64,000 nt of DNA from Auritidibacter ignavus. Its GTDB lineage: Bacteria; Actinomycetota; Actinomycetes; Actinomycetales; Micrococcaceae. A program made the position numbers and the translations under genes. The notes under the pieces were generated by a model. The model saw only the letters and a program-made list of their open reading frames with translations, had not been told where the DNA came from and ran no database searches. Positions 1-9,334 of this stretch are shown here, piece after piece (position 1 is the stretch's first letter; the number at the start of each line of letters is the position of its first letter). The DNA is taken from positions 1 through 64,000 of the forward strand of contig NZ_RDQR01000001.1 of NCBI RefSeq assembly GCF_003703835.1, in the 5' to 3' direction.

Positions 1-2
1 CC

Positions 3-254
3 TCGATCCGAGGTGAGTCCCCGGCCCGCTCTAGCAATAAACAACTCAACAACGCCTTATTCCGATCCGCATGGATGGCCTCCTGCCACGACCCGGTATC
101 GAAAGCCCACTACAACAAGAAACGCGCTGAAGATAAGAAACATAACGCCGCGGTGATCTGTCTGACACGCCACCGCCTCAACGTCATGTTCGCCTTGGTC
201 CGAGATGGCAACTTCTATCACGCTACCCCAAACAAAGTTCCCCAAGCAGCTTGA
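3..254 (+). CDS. IS110-family transposase, C-terminal fragment (runs off the left edge)
   Basis: The open frame enters from the left edge and stops with TGA at 252-254, giving about 83 residues. The translation contains the typical C-terminal stretch of IS110/IS1111-type transposases: SIRGESPAR, then NKQLNNALFRSAW, HDPVSKAHYNKKRAE and NAAVICLTRHRLNVMFALVRDG. This is the helical Transposase_20-type domain, which carries a late catalytic serine region; the DEDD N-terminus lies outside the window. These enzymes move their element with a bridge RNA and make no target duplication. The element's right end should fall shortly after the stop, where recombinase-like sequence begins abruptly. Whether the full copy is active cannot be judged here. 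Confidence 0.85.
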   Translation, partial: SIRGESPARSSNKQLNNALFRSAWMASCHDPVSKAHYNKKRAEDKKHNAAVICLTRHRLNVMFALVRDGNFYHATPNKVPQAA

Positions 255-284
255 CTTAAAGCACAGGGGACACCCCCCTCAGGG

Positions 285-1053
285 ATGCTTCCTGGCCTCT
301 ATGGCCGAGTTCTACTCGCTGAACCTAGCCCAAGAAATCCCCCGCGACATGACCCGGAGGACCACTATCGGCGGCACCCCCACCAAAGCACCCCTGGGCT
401 ACCTCACCGCCCGCACCGTAGCCGACTGGTCCCCGTCGCACCTGGCCAAAGAACTCACAGCCCGCCAAAACAGTCACCACTAACGGGCTACACAAGACCA
501 ACCACTCCTGCCAGGGCAGCGTCACCTTCCGTAGCGTCACCTACGACGGCACCCACCAGCCCCTCGTCGACGCCACGACCTCGGTGCGTGTCCACGCCAA
601 CCTCGACGCCAACAACACCCGTGGCGAACAATCCCAGAAGTATCACCACTACCGCAAAGGCACCCTGTTCTACACCTGCGCAGCCAAGCTCATGGTTGAT
701 CGTCGGCGCGACAGAGCCGGGGACCACTACGAGTAGTTCCACGGCTCCGCGATCCTCGTCGCACGCGCCGAAGCTCAGATGGAACACGCCTACCAGCACA
801 ACTCCCTCAGCTAAACCCAGGCCACGCAGGCCCGGAAGGACCGCCACGACGTCTCCGACAAACGCACAACTTAACGCCTCGAGCTGATCCCAACCCACTA
901 CACCGACACGCGATCACACTCGGCCATTTCACCGACCTCCTGCTCGACCTCGGTGACCTCTACAGCAAGTGCGAATCAGCCGAACGACGCATCTTCAACC
1001 GCGCGTCGTTCACCCGTATCACCATCGACGTCCCGGCCCACGTCGCCGCAGAA
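285..1053 (+). pseudogene. Large serine recombinase remnant, several frameshifts
   Basis: Three frames in succession match consecutive parts of a large serine site-specific recombinase. Positions 285-480 give ASMAEFYSLNLAQE, then GGTPTKAPLGYL, the end of the resolvase domain and start of the recombinase domain. Positions 542-736 in a second frame give YDGTHQPLVDATT and RGEQSQKYHHYRKGTLF, the zinc-ribbon neighbourhood. Positions 928-1053 in a third frame give LLLDLGDLYSKCESAERR and IFNRASFTRITID, the distal coiled region. The N-terminal catalytic serine part is missing, apparently cut off at the IS110 fragment. No single frame is open throughout, so this is a dead gene, probably from a lost phage or integrative element. 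Confidence 0.8.
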
Positions 1054-1081
1054 ACAAAACGGCCCCGCCATCAGGCGGGGC
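1052..1081 (-). terminator. Rho-independent terminator behind tRNA-Ala
   Basis: On the minus strand, GCCCCGCC (1081-1074) pairs with GGCGGGGC (1069-1062) around a 4-base loop. A T-rich run (GTTTTGTTT, 1060-1052) follows. It sits 25 bases past the tRNA-Ala 3' end. Confidence 0.75.
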
Positions 1082-1105
1082 GAGTTTCGATATTCTCATC
1101 TTACG

Positions 1106-1178
1106 TGGAGGTAAGGGGACTCGAACCCCTGACCTTCTCCATGCCATGGAGACGCGCTACCAGCTGCGCCATACCCCC
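1106..1178 (-). tRNA. tRNA-Ala (anticodon GGC)
   Basis: This 73-base gene folds as a complete cloverleaf. The acceptor GGGGGTA pairs with TACCTCC. The anticodon stem is TCTCC/GGAGA with loop ATGGCAT, so the anticodon is GGC. The T arm contains GGTTCGAGTCC. CCA is not encoded. A strong promoter and a terminator flank it as a single-gene unit, and mobile-element debris lies directly downstream. Confidence 0.95.
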
Positions 1179-1216
1179 GTAGTGAGTAGTTGCAACCTCT
1201 CGGAAGCAACTTCTCT

Positions 1217-1246
1217 ACTATACAACCGCATCTTTTAATTGTGCAA
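1217..1246 (-). promoter_or_regulatory. Promoter for tRNA-Ala
   Basis: On the minus strand, TTGCAC (1246-1241) and TATAGT (1222-1217) are separated by 18 bases. The -10 ends 38 bases before the mature tRNA 5' end. The promoter lies immediately behind the stop of the phosphatase gene. Confidence 0.7.
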
Positions 1247-1254
1247 ATCGGCGG

Positions 1255-1902
1255 TTAAACGTTCGCATCGATGAGCTGAAATTCTCGGGACGCCCCGGGT
1301 GTATAGGTCAAGATGTGGGCTCGACAGTTGTCGAGCCGGGGGATGCTACCGTAGTGAGAATCGGGTTGTCCCAACAGTACATGAGTCGCGGCCCGTAAGG
1401 TGTTGCCGTGCGCGACAAACAGCACAGTAGCCGATGCTCCATTATGGCCCAGCTTCGGTAAGACCCCACTCAGCGTTTCCCGGATTGCTTGGGCGCTGCG
1501 AGTGCCGGATTCTTTGGGTGTTTCGCCCTGGACCGGCCCGCAATTGATATCGGGCCTGCGCCATTGAGCAAATTCTTCTGGCCACTGGGTAGCAATCTCG
1601 GAGAAGTAGAGTGATTCCCACTGTCCCCCGGCCGTTTCGGCCAGACGCGCGTCCACGGTGACAATCTGCGAGACTGGACGACGTACTCCACGAGCCTGCA
1701 ACACATACTCCGCCGTGGTCCGCGCCCGCATGAGTGGAGAACTCCGCACGGCCAGGAAATCGGTCCCGAGCCAGCGTTCGGCTGCTTCTTTTGCCTGGAC
1801 GACTCCGGTCTCATTGAGAGGCACGTCGGTTTGCCCTTGATATCGTTCACGAGCATTCCATTCCGTTTGACCATGTCGTAGCAAAACAATGCGGAATGTC
1901 AT
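1255..1902 (-). CDS. Histidine phosphatase family protein (phosphoglycerate mutase-like)
   Basis: The 215-residue protein starts with MTFRIVLLRHGQTEWN, the RHG signature of the histidine phosphatase superfamily. His10 is the predicted phosphorylated residue, Arg9 and Arg59-type residues bind phosphate, Glu89 is the likely acid, and His165 in VAHGNT is the second catalytic histidine. The start at 1902 places the RHG motif at the usual position; the frame is open further upstream but that extension overlaps rsfS. It follows rsfS by 20 bases, in the same order as Rv2420c-Rv2419c of M. tuberculosis (from memory), where the homologue is a glucosyl-3-phosphoglycerate phosphatase. That substrate is possible here but not shown by the sequence. 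Confidence 0.85.
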   Translation of the reverse strand: MTFRIVLLRHGQTEWNARERYQGQTDVPLNETGVVQAKEAAERWLGTDFLAVRSSPLMRARTTAEYVLQARGVRRPVSQIVTVDARLAETAGGQWESLYFSEIATQWPEEFAQWRRPDINCGPVQGETPKESGTRSAQAIRETLSGVLPKLGHNGASATVLFVAHGNTLRAATHVLLGQPDSHYGSIPRLDNCRAHILTYTPGASREFQLIDANV

Positions 1903-1922
1903 GGGACGTGCTCTTCTCCGGT

Positions 1923-2312
1923 CTAGTCCAGCTCGTTGTCCTGTTCGGGGCGTGCCACATCTAGCTCGATCTGAGGTGCTTCTGCCCATAAGCGGTCTAG
2001 GGCAAACAGTTCACGTTCTTCACGGTGTTGGATGTGAACGACAAAATGGCCATAGTCCAGCAGTATCCAGCGGGCTTCTTCGGTGCCTTCACGCCGGATT
2101 GGTTTCAGATCTTCCTGCTGCCGCAGGGCATCTTCAATCTCTTCGGTGAGTGCTTTTACCTGGCGTTCTGAGCTGGCACTGACGAATAAGAAGGCATCAG
2201 TAATTCCCAGGCGCGTGGCCACATCAACAGCGGAGATATGCTCCCCCTGTTTGCTATCGGCCGCCTGGGCGGCAACGTTGAGTGCTGTCAGGGTGGTCTC
2301 GGGAACGCTCAC
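1923..2312 (-). CDS. rsfS: Ribosome silencing factor RsfS (Iojap family)
   Basis: This 129-residue protein binds ribosomal protein uL14 and blocks joining of the ribosomal subunits when nutrients are short. The family pattern is clear: ALNVAAQAADSKQGEHI near the N-terminus, then DAFLFVSASSERQVKALTEE and the core RWILLDYGHFVVHI at about 81-94. I chose the GTG at 2312 because AAGGAG lies 4 bases before it and the length then matches the family. The frame extends upstream to 2414, but that part runs into the preceding gene. It follows nadD and a membrane-anchored protein, the usual actinobacterial setting. The acidic C-terminus is ordinary for the group. Confidence 0.92.
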   Translation of the reverse strand: MSVPETTLTALNVAAQAADSKQGEHISAVDVATRLGITDAFLFVSASSERQVKALTEEIEDALRQQEDLKPIRREGTEEARWILLDYGHFVVHIQHREERELFALDRLWAEAPQIELDVARPEQDNELD

Positions 2313-2344
2313 TAAGCTCCTTAGCAGGTTGAGATCGTCATCAC

Positions 2345-3685
2345 TTAGAAAAACAGCAGAACCAGGCCGATAATCAAGGTGGCCACACCGATTATTAATA
2401 CCACGGTAGACCACATCATCATTCTCCGCTCAGCAGCAGCGGAATCGCGGGTATCCAGGGGGTCCAGCCCGTGGGCAGAGCCAGCACCGACGGGGTTCTT
2501 CTTGACTTTCGCCGGCGCTGACACCGGTTCGCTCGCCGACGTGGCGGTGGTACGGGAACGGGGTGCTGGACGGTCCTGAGTGGCAGGTTCCACCACCGAT
2601 TGGGTTGCTGTGGCCTTGGCCTGGAGCTGATCGTTTATTTTCGGCGGTGCGGTGTCCTCGGTGACAGCTGGCAACCCGGTATGTGACGTCCACTCTTCAT
2701 CGGAGATCACCTGACTCTGGGCGCGCTGATTAATCTCGCCCATTCGTTTGGCCAGATCTTGTTGCCGTTGTAACAGGCGCGGATCAATCCGGTTGGGGTT
2801 CGTTTCACCGATCCGGGCGATCTCCTCAGAGACATGCTGAATTTCGCGCTGAAGTTCGGCACGCTCATCCTCGATCGGTTGGGTCAACCCAATTCCGGTG
2901 ATCTCGGTGGTGGCAGTGGAGGAATACTCGTGAAACGACTGCACTTCTTGAGGTGCTGCCGGGTGGTCTTCCACGGTTTGTGGTGCCTCAGCCCGGCGCG
3001 GATGCTGTTGCGGGCGCTGTTGGGCGGCCACATCGTCAGCGTCGGGACTGAAAATATTCGAAGACTCTGCCTCGGCGTAGGCTTGGACACGCTCTGCTCG
3101 CGCCTGTCGTCGGGACCGTGGGGTGGTGTCCTGCGATGGTGCGGGGCTTGGCTGAGGTTGCTGAGAGATGACCGGGATACCACCGGTGGCGGTGGCGTCT
3201 GCATCGGCACGACGGTGACGCCGGGGAGTCGCCGGCGGGGTGCGTTCGGCACTGGGCGCACGACGAACTGGCTCGGGTTGTCCCGTCACGTCAGTTCGCC
3301 GGAAACTCTCGGTGACCTGATCAACAGGAGCTGACCGCGCTGAGTGCGCTGCGGTTCGGTGGTGCTGTGGAACGGTGGTGTGCCTCGGCGCATCGGGTAC
3401 CGCTTGCGGATCAGCGTGTTGTCCGGGATGGCCCGGAACACTTCCGCGCTGAGTATCGGCGACGCGGTGTCCTGCGGATCGATATTCCTGCTGGATCCGA
3501 GGAACCCGACCAGAGACCATCGACGGAGCATCCGTGGGTGAATCCGCAGCCCGACGCGCGCGACGGGGCTGGTTGTTTTGTTCGCTTCGTCCGGTCTGCT
3601 CAACCGCAGTGCCCTCGAAGATGGCCCGTTCACGGCGACGACGTAGCTCACGACGGGACAGCGGGCGTGATGACTCGTTGCTCAC
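2345..3685 (-). CDS. Disordered protein with a C-terminal membrane anchor, function unknown
   Basis: The 446-residue product begins with an Arg-rich segment ([16 protein letters not shown]), continues for nearly 400 residues in low-complexity sequence rich in Arg, Gln, Pro, Ala and Thr, and ends with one strongly hydrophobic helix at about 424-446 that reaches the last residue. This is the layout of a tail-anchored protein with a long cytoplasmic disordered region. A short helical stretch around 275-310 ([20 protein letters not shown]) may be a coiled coil. It starts with GTG at 3685, preceded by a perfect AGGAGGTGATCTC and overlapping the nadD stop as GTGA, so the two are translationally coupled. 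A gene between nadD and rsfS is common in this group, but I do not recognise a named family. Confidence 0.8.
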   Translation of the reverse strand: MSNESSRPLSRRELRRRRERAIFEGTAVEQTGRSEQNNQPRRARRAADSPTDAPSMVSGRVPRIQQEYRSAGHRVADTQRGSVPGHPGQHADPQAVPDAPRHTTVPQHHRTAAHSARSAPVDQVTESFRRTDVTGQPEPVRRAPSAERTPPATPRRHRRADADATATGGIPVISQQPQPSPAPSQDTTPRSRRQARAERVQAYAEAESSNIFSPDADDVAAQQRPQQHPRRAEAPQTVEDHPAAPQEVQSFHEYSSTATTEITGIGLTQPIEDERAELQREIQHVSEEIARIGETNPNRIDPRLLQRQQDLAKRMGEINQRAQSQVISDEEWTSHTGLPAVTEDTAPPKINDQLQAKATATQSVVEPATQDRPAPRSRTTATSASEPVSAPAKVKKNPVGAGSAHGLDPLDTRDSAAAERRMMMWSTVVLIIGVATLIIGLVLLFF

Positions 3686-4398
3686 GAGATCACCTCCTGA
3701 TCAGTCGCGTTGGTCGGGTCCATGTGTCTGACGACCGCTGGGCGAAGCGGGTCTGTAGCGGCCTCTTCGGTGTCTTCGCTCAGGTATAAACCGTACTTGG
3801 CGATATATTGTACGACTCCGTCTGGAACCAGGTACCACACCGGCTTGCCGGCTCTGACCCGGGCCCGACAGTCCGTGGAGGAAATAGCCATGGCCGGAAT
3901 GGACATCAGCGAAATGTCATCGCGCCCAAAGTCATCGAGGGCATGACCGGGCCGGGAGACACCGACAAAATGCGCTTTACCCCACAAATTCTCCACGTTT
4001 TTCCAGGACATGATGCTTTCCATCGCATCCGCACCGGTGATGAAATAGAGCTCGGCATCGGGCCGCAAGGCGTGGAGGTCATCGAGGGTATCGGCGGTGT
4101 AGGTCGGCCCGGGACGGTCAATATCCACCCGTGAGACGGAGAACCGCGGGTTGGCCGCGGTAGCAATAACGGTCATGAGATACCGGTGTTCGGCGGCGGT
4201 GACGTCTTTATCGGCCTTCTGCCAGGGACGTCCGGTCGGCACGAAGACGACCTCGTCCAACTCGAATTCGGAGGCAACTTCCGAGGCTGCGACCAAGTGG
4301 CCGTGGTGGATGGGGTCGAAGGTACCGCCCATAATGCCCAGACGGGGCCGGCGCTGGGCACCGTTACCTGCCATCTGGGACTGATCAGAGTGAGTCAC
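3682..4398 (-). CDS. nadD: Nicotinate-nucleotide adenylyltransferase
   Basis: NadD joins ATP and nicotinate mononucleotide to make deamido-NAD in the cytoplasm. The 238-residue protein has the nucleotidyltransferase signature [11 protein letters not shown] at 24-34, including the HxGH active site. [10 protein letters not shown] follows at about 52-61, [12 protein letters not shown] at 121-132, and the second phosphate-binding motif ISSTDCR at 172-178. The start is taken at GTG 4398; an ATG at 4371 would shorten it by nine residues and still keep every motif. Its stop overlaps the start of the next gene, which is followed by rsfS, as in other actinobacteria. Confidence 0.95.
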   Translation of the reverse strand: MTHSDQSQMAGNGAQRRPRLGIMGGTFDPIHHGHLVAASEVASEFELDEVVFVPTGRPWQKADKDVTAAEHRYLMTVIATAANPRFSVSRVDIDRPGPTYTADTLDDLHALRPDAELYFITGADAMESIMSWKNVENLWGKAHFVGVSRPGHALDDFGRDDISLMSIPAMAISSTDCRARVRAGKPVWYLVPDGVVQYIAKYGLYLSEDTEEAATDPLRPAVVRHMDPTNATDQEVIS

Positions 4399-4488
4399 GA
4401 CTTAAACTACTTTCACATCCCGGTCCCACCCTGCAACGATCGTGGGTCCGAGACCGGGATGGCGACGGAGAGGTTTCCAGAACGGTCT

Positions 4489-4710
4489 TTAGTGTCCAGA
4501 CTGCTCGTCGAAACGCTGGTGTGCGCGATCGCGGGTGACGACCTCGCTGCCCGGGGCCTGGTGACGACGCCGAACGGAGCGTAGGGACATGGTGGCAAAC
4601 AGCAAGCACATCAGGATCACGAAGACTGCAACCCCGTAAGCCCAGGGTTCAACCGGTAATTCGTTGACAATCTCCGGACCGGAGCCAAGGGTGGTGAGAT
4701 GTGAGAGCAT
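4489..4710 (-). CDS. Small single-pass membrane protein, unknown function
   Basis: The 73-residue product has one predicted membrane helix at about 24-44 (WAYGVAVFVILMCLLFATMS). A basic, cytoplasm-facing segment RSVRRRHQ follows, then a hydrophilic tail. The start ATG at 4710 follows AAGAAAGAGA by six bases. It sits between proA and nadD on the same strand, 67 bases after the proA stop and 90 bases before nadD, a place where other actinobacteria also keep a small membrane protein. I can name no function. Confidence 0.65.
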   Translation of the reverse strand: MLSHLTTLGSGPEIVNELPVEPWAYGVAVFVILMCLLFATMSLRSVRRRHQAPGSEVVTRDRAHQRFDEQSGH

Positions 4711-4777
4711 GGGCGTTCTCTTTCTTATCGCTCAGCGGTGTGCAAAATCATCACCTAGTCTACTCACATTGTTTCCA

Positions 4778-6073
4778 CTACGTTCTGATTTGTCCTTGAC
4801 CGCGCAGAATCCACTTGGTACTGGTCAGCTCTTCCAGCCCCATGGGCCCGCGGGCGTGGGTCTTTTGGGTGGAGATTCCAATTTCTGCGCCCAGCCCAAA
4901 TTGCCCACCATCGGTGAACCGTGAGGAGGCGTTGACCATGACCACGGCAGCATCAATGCCAGCGATGAACGTGTCGGCATGGGAGAGGTCGTTGGTGATA
5001 ATCACTTCGGTGTGGCCGGTCGTGTGAGCTTGGATGTGCTCCATGGCGGTCTGAAGATCATCGACGACGCCCACCGCCATCTCCATGTCAAGGTATTCGG
5101 TATCCCAGTCCTGTTCGGTGACCTCCAGCAACATCCCGGCGCTCGGTGAGTCGGTGGCGGCAATGAGTTGCCGAGCTGCATCGTCCAGGTGCAAACGCAC
5201 CCCGGCTTGGGCCAGGGCGCGCAGCGCCTCACGGCCGGCCTGGACCGCCTCGCGGTGGATCAGCAGGGTTTCGGCCGCATTGCACACGGAGGTGCGGTGG
5301 GTTTTCGAATTCAGCACGATGTCGGCGGCCATCTGTGGGTCAGCACTAGCATCCACATAAACGTGCACGTTACCCGCCCCGGTCTCAATGACCGGGACCC
5401 GGGCGTTGTCCACCACCGAGCGAATCAGCCCCGCTCCCCCGCGCGGGATCAGCAGATCGACTCCCCCGCGCAATTCCATCATGGCCCTCGCCCCAGCGCG
5501 ACCGTGCTCGTCCACGGATTGAATGACATCGGGGTCAAAGCCTTGATCAGCCAGGGCAGAGCGCAAGATGGCGATGGTAGCCCGGTTGGTGTGTTCAGCC
5601 GCCGATCCACCCCGTAGTAGCACCGCGCTACCGGCTTTGAGCCCAATACCGGAAATATCGACAGTGACGTTCGGCCGGGCCTCATAGATGGCGCCGACCA
5701 CGCCGATGGGCACCCGGACTTGTTGCATCCGGATCCCGTTGGGAAGGTTACGTCCGCGGACCACCTCACCGACGGGGTCGGGTAACGTGGCCAGCTCGTT
5801 GAGCGCGGAGCGCAGTCCGGCCATACGCTGTTCGGTGAGCGTGAGCCGGTCGAGTAGCGCCACCGAAAGACCGTTGTCGGCTCCGGCGCTCAGATCGGCT
5901 TGATTGTGGTCCAAAATGTAGCGACGTTGGTCCCAGATTGCCTCACCGAGTGCCTGCAGGGTACGATCTTTGCGAGCTCGTGATGCCGAGGCCAATGTCT
6001 GCTGGGCGCGACGGGCCCGCTGAGTCATCTCCCAAACTGCCGCGCGTACCGTGGAGTCCTGCTGTGTGGTCAT
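4778..6073 (-). CDS. proA: Glutamate-5-semialdehyde dehydrogenase (gamma-glutamyl phosphate reductase)
   Basis: ProA reduces gamma-glutamyl phosphate with NADPH in the second step of proline synthesis. The 431-residue length is normal. Recognisable stretches are PIGVVGAIYEARPNVT at 122-137, LLRGGSAA at 152-159, and the catalytic Cys264 in KTHRTSVCNAAETLL. GGQFGLGAEIGISTQ at 389-403 and the terminal TKWILRGQGQ are also typical. I chose the ATG at 6073, as the longer frame only adds residues unlike the family. It lies 31 bases behind proB, so the two probably form one transcript, the usual proBA pair. Confidence 0.96.
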   Translation of the reverse strand: MTTQQDSTVRAAVWEMTQRARRAQQTLASASRARKDRTLQALGEAIWDQRRYILDHNQADLSAGADNGLSVALLDRLTLTEQRMAGLRSALNELATLPDPVGEVVRGRNLPNGIRMQQVRVPIGVVGAIYEARPNVTVDISGIGLKAGSAVLLRGGSAAEHTNRATIAILRSALADQGFDPDVIQSVDEHGRAGARAMMELRGGVDLLIPRGGAGLIRSVVDNARVPVIETGAGNVHVYVDASADPQMAADIVLNSKTHRTSVCNAAETLLIHREAVQAGREALRALAQAGVRLHLDDAARQLIAATDSPSAGMLLEVTEQDWDTEYLDMEMAVGVVDDLQTAMEHIQAHTTGHTEVIITNDLSHADTFIAGIDAAVVMVNASSRFTDGGQFGLGAEIGISTQKTHARGPMGLEELTSTKWILRGQGQIRT

Positions 6074-6104
6074 ACAGGCCAGTCTAGCGTCGATGGGATA
6101 CATC

Positions 6105-7277
6105 TCACGGGCGGATAGTGAGACCGAAGGAATCGCGGGTGACGGTATCGTCGGTGTGGACCACTGCCCGATCGTATTCAGGCCCGAGTGCCTCCCGTAG
6201 CTCCGCGGTGGACTTGCCCAACATCTCGGGTAGCTCATGGGAGGAATAATTGATCAAGCCTCGGGCAACGATGGTGCCGTGCACATCGCAGATTTCGACC
6301 GCGTCTCCAGGCTCAAATTCTCCGCGGACGTCGACCACTCCGGCAGGGAGCAAGGAGCGATGCCGCTGGGTGACCGCAATGACCGCCCCGTCGTCGATGA
6401 GAATTGATCCTCGAGTCTCGGCCATCAACCCCAACCAGGCCGAGCGAGCGGTTTTGCGTTCACCGCGCACATCAAACCAGGTGCCCACATCCTCGCCGTC
6501 CAGTGCCGGGGCTGCCAGTGACGCCGCGGTCAGCAGTGCTGGAATCCCGGACCCAGTGGCGATCGAGGCGGCTTCGACTTTGGTCACCATCCCTCCGGTG
6601 CCCACACCGGCAGTGCCGGTGGTGCCAATCGTGACGTCGTGGAGGTCCTCGGCAGAGCGGACACGGGCGATGCGGGTGCTGCCGGGTCGGGTGGGTGGTC
6701 CGTCGTAGAGGGCGTCCACGTCGGTCAGGAGCACCAGCAGGTCGGCTTTGACCACATTGGCGACCAGTGCAGCCAGGCGGTCGTTATCGCCAAACCGAAT
6801 TTCTTGGGTGGCCACCGCGTCGTTTTCGTTAACCACCGGGATCACGCCCAGATGCAAAAGCCGTTGAAGCGAACGGAAAGCATTGTTGTACTGGGTGCGG
6901 CGCATCAATTCATCGGCGGTCAGTAACACCTGGGCAACGGTATATCCGTGGCGGTGGCAGGACTGCGCATAGTAGGCCATCAGCTGGCTCTGCCCCACCG
7001 CGGCAGTGGCCTGTAGCGTTGCCAGATCCTTGGGTCGTTTATCGAAGTCCAAAACCGGTAACCCGGCAGCGATCGCGCCAGAGGAGACCAGCACCACCTG
7101 GGTGCCAGCCTTCCGCAGGGAGGCGATCAACGCGGTGAGCCGGTCTATAGCCTCCAGCGACACACCGGAGGGAGTGGTCAACGATGACGACCCAATTTTG
7201 ATCACGATCCGACGCGCCTGGGAAATGGTCGAACGGTCAGTGACCGGGTTGTGCGAGACAGGGGTTCGGGTACTCAC
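6105..7277 (-). CDS. proB: Glutamate 5-kinase with C-terminal PUA domain
   Basis: ProB phosphorylates glutamate to start proline synthesis and is normally feedback-inhibited by proline. Residues 22-270 form the amino-acid kinase domain, with RRIVIKIGSSSLT, VSSGAIAAG at 64-72, PVVNENDAV at 147-155, FGDNDRLAA and LLTDVDALYD at 183-192. Residues from about 289 to 385 form a PUA domain (SILIDDGAVIAV, then LLPAGVVDVRGEFEPGDAV). The start is the GTG at 7277: upstream frame sequence does not resemble the family, and alternative valines are GTC. A GAAGG lies 10 bases ahead. It follows obg by 55 bases, the obg-proB-proA order of many actinobacteria. Confidence 0.94.
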   Translation of the reverse strand: MSTRTPVSHNPVTDRSTISQARRIVIKIGSSSLTTPSGVSLEAIDRLTALIASLRKAGTQVVLVSSGAIAAGLPVLDFDKRPKDLATLQATAAVGQSQLMAYYAQSCHRHGYTVAQVLLTADELMRRTQYNNAFRSLQRLLHLGVIPVVNENDAVATQEIRFGDNDRLAALVANVVKADLLVLLTDVDALYDGPPTRPGSTRIARVRSAEDLHDVTIGTTGTAGVGTGGMVTKVEAASIATGSGIPALLTAASLAAPALDGEDVGTWFDVRGERKTARSAWLGLMAETRGSILIDDGAVIAVTQRHRSLLPAGVVDVRGEFEPGDAVEICDVHGTIVARGLINYSSHELPEMLGKSTAELREALGPEYDRAVVHTDDTVTRDSFGLTIRP

Positions 7278-7332
7278 GCGGGTATCGCCTTCGGTGCTGG
7301 ATGGATGTGATCTGTGCGGGGCAAGGACCGGA

Positions 7333-8895
7333 TCAGAACTGGTCGTCGTCTTCGTCGGTATGATGCCAGTCGGTCCACAGACCGCAGCGACGTTCCTGTT
7401 CCATTTCGGCCTGGGTGGCGGCCCGGGCCGCTTTGCGTTCTGCCCAGTCCTGACGTTTTTCTTCACGGGTCGGACGGTGTCGCTCGTCCATGCGGTAGTC
7501 GGAACCCCGTGGACCGGTGAGGTGTTCCGACCCGGTCGAAATCGTCGGCTCCCAGTCGAAGACGACTCCGGTGTCGTCATCACCGATCACCACAGTAGCC
7601 CCAGGCACTGCGCCGGCTTTGAACAGTTCTTCTTCAATACCGATTCGCTCTAAGCGGTCGGCCAGATAACCCACGGCCTCATCGTTGGCGAAGTTGGTTT
7701 GAGCCACCCAGCGTTCCGGCTTGTCCCCGCGGATACGGAACAGTGGTTTCGCGCTCCGTTCCTCGGCGGTAATCGTAAAGTCTTGGGTACGATCACCCCG
7801 ACGGCGCCGGGGCGTGATCTGCACAACGGGAGCAGGCTCGGGTTCGGGGGCAACGGCCCGGGCTTGGTTGACTAACTCAGCCATGGCGAATTTCAAGGCG
7901 TCCAGGCCTTGGTGGGCAATCGCTGAGATGTCAAAGACCCGCAGTCCGCGACTTTCCAGGTTATCTCGAACCATCTCAGCCATCTCCTGGCCGTCGGGAA
8001 GATCCGTCTTATTCAGCGCGACCAACTGCGGACGTTCGTTCAGCGGTTTCATTTGCTCGCCACTGCTACCCTGGACTGGTTTGACCGAATATGCGGCCAG
8101 TTCGTGTTCCAGGGCTTCGAAGTCCGAAATCGGGTCGCGGTCAGATTCCAAGCTCGCGCAATCCAGCACATGGACCAACGCCGCGCAACGTTCGACGTGA
8201 CGCAAAAATTCTAGCCCTAAGCCCTTACCCTGACTGGCACCGGGGATCAGACCGGGCACATCGGCGACGGTGAACCGGGTTTCACCGGCTTGAACCACTC
8301 CCAGGTTAGGAACCAGTGTGGTGAAAGGATAATCGGCGATTTTCGGTCGTGCAGCCGACAGCGCAGCGATCAGAGAGGATTTCCCTGCCGAGGGGAAACC
8401 GACCAGGGCAATATCGGCCACGGATTTCAGCTCCAGCACAACACTACGTTCTTCGCCTGGAATACCGAGCAATGAGAATCCGGGTGCTTTACGTTTTGGT
8501 GACGCTAACGCCGCATTGCCCAGCCCCCCGGTGCCACCGGCGGCCACGACGTATTCCATGCCGGGATGCACGAGATCTGCCAACACGTTGCCTTCTTGGT
8601 CTTTAATCACCGTGCCAACTGGGACCGGTAGATACAGTGATTCACCGTCTCGACCATCTTTATTCCCTCCCTTACCGGGCTCGCCGTTGGTGGCTGAGCG
8701 GTGGGGACCGTGGTGATAGTCAAGCAATGTGGTTTCTTGGGAGTCGGCCACGACCACCACGTCTCCACCGCTACCGCCGTTGCCTCCGTCGGGTCCGCCA
8801 AGTGGTTTGTATTTCTCCCGGCGCACCGAGGTTTCCCCGTGGCCACCGTTGCCACCGGTGGCGTGCAAGGTGACATGATCAACGAACTGTGGCAT
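7333..8895 (-). CDS. obg: GTPase Obg (CgtA)
   Basis: Obg is an essential GTPase that assists assembly of the large ribosomal subunit and links growth to nucleotide levels. The 520-residue protein has all three Obg parts: the glycine-rich Obg fold (about 1-158, with [16 protein letters not shown]), the G domain (about 160-340, P-loop GFPSAGKSS at 166-174, switch [10 protein letters not shown] at 212-221, and NKTD), and the C-terminal OCT domain ending in a His- and Asp-rich tail. ATG 8895 is preferred because AGGGAG stands six bases upstream; a start at 8910 adds only five residues. It follows rpmA and precedes proB. Confidence 0.96.
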   Translation of the reverse strand: MPQFVDHVTLHATGGNGGHGETSVRREKYKPLGGPDGGNGGSGGDVVVVADSQETTLLDYHHGPHRSATNGEPGKGGNKDGRDGESLYLPVPVGTVIKDQEGNVLADLVHPGMEYVVAAGGTGGLGNAALASPKRKAPGFSLLGIPGEERSVVLELKSVADIALVGFPSAGKSSLIAALSAARPKIADYPFTTLVPNLGVVQAGETRFTVADVPGLIPGASQGKGLGLEFLRHVERCAALVHVLDCASLESDRDPISDFEALEHELAAYSVKPVQGSSGEQMKPLNERPQLVALNKTDLPDGQEMAEMVRDNLESRGLRVFDISAIAHQGLDALKFAMAELVNQARAVAPEPEPAPVVQITPRRRRGDRTQDFTITAEERSAKPLFRIRGDKPERWVAQTNFANDEAVGYLADRLERIGIEEELFKAGAVPGATVVIGDDDTGVVFDWEPTISTGSEHLTGPRGSDYRMDERHRPTREEKRQDWAERKAARAATQAEMEQERRCGLWTDWHHTDEDDDQF

Positions 8896-8958
8896 TGGTT
8901 TCTCCCTCACGAGTCAGGTGGTCTCAGTCGGTGGCGGTTCGGGGGTTTAGATAGCGCA

Positions 8959-8992
8959 AGCGGGGGCGGACCCAGGCAGGCCCGCCCCCGCT
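8959..8992 (-). terminator. Strong hairpin between rpmA and obg
   Basis: AGCGGGGGCGG and CCGCCCCCGCT pair perfectly over 11 bases with a 12-base loop. There is no clear U run on the minus strand, so it may be a partial terminator or an mRNA-processing boundary that sets the ribosomal protein and obg levels apart. Confidence 0.55.
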
Positions 8993-9039
8993 GGAGCGTT
9001 GGTCTATAGTGACAGCTATGCTCTCACGGTGCGCAACGG

Positions 9040-9300
9040 CTATTCTGTCGTTGCCGGTACCACGTTGATCACGCGGCGACCACGGCGCTGACCGAACTCG
9101 ACGGAGCCGGATGCCAGAGCGAACAGAGTGTGGTCTTTGCCCAGGCCGACGTTGTTGCCGGGGTGGTACTGGGTGCCGCGCTGGCGAACGAGAATCTCAC
9201 CAGCGGAGACTGCCTGTCCACCGAAACGCTTGATTCCGAGGTACTGCGGGTTGGAGTCACGACCGTTTTTGGTCGAGCTTGCACCTTTTTTCGTTGACAT
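9040..9300 (-). CDS. rpmA: 50S ribosomal protein bL27
   Basis: bL27 reaches toward the peptidyl transferase centre of the large subunit. The 86-residue product has the full signature: [19 protein letters not shown] at the N-terminus, [20 protein letters not shown] at 24-43 and [16 protein letters not shown] at 46-61. The N-terminus is not of the cleaved Firmicute type. It lies 34 bases behind rplU, the standard rplU-rpmA operon. Confidence 0.97.
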   Translation of the reverse strand: MSTKKGASSTKNGRDSNPQYLGIKRFGGQAVSAGEILVRQRGTQYHPGNNVGLGKDHTLFALASGSVEFGQRRGRRVINVVPATTE

Positions 9301-9334
9301 CTGCTAAATCCTTTTCTTTGACGTCTCGATCGAC

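Noticed and set aside
488-898. 136-codon minus-strand frame across the recombinase remnant
   Set aside because: The plus strand gives clear recombinase similarity in broken frames; the minus frame is low-complexity Val/Gly sequence.
2834-3334. Plus-strand frame of 166 codons opposite the disordered membrane protein
   Set aside because: It is a mirror of repetitive codons in the opposite gene and resembles no protein.
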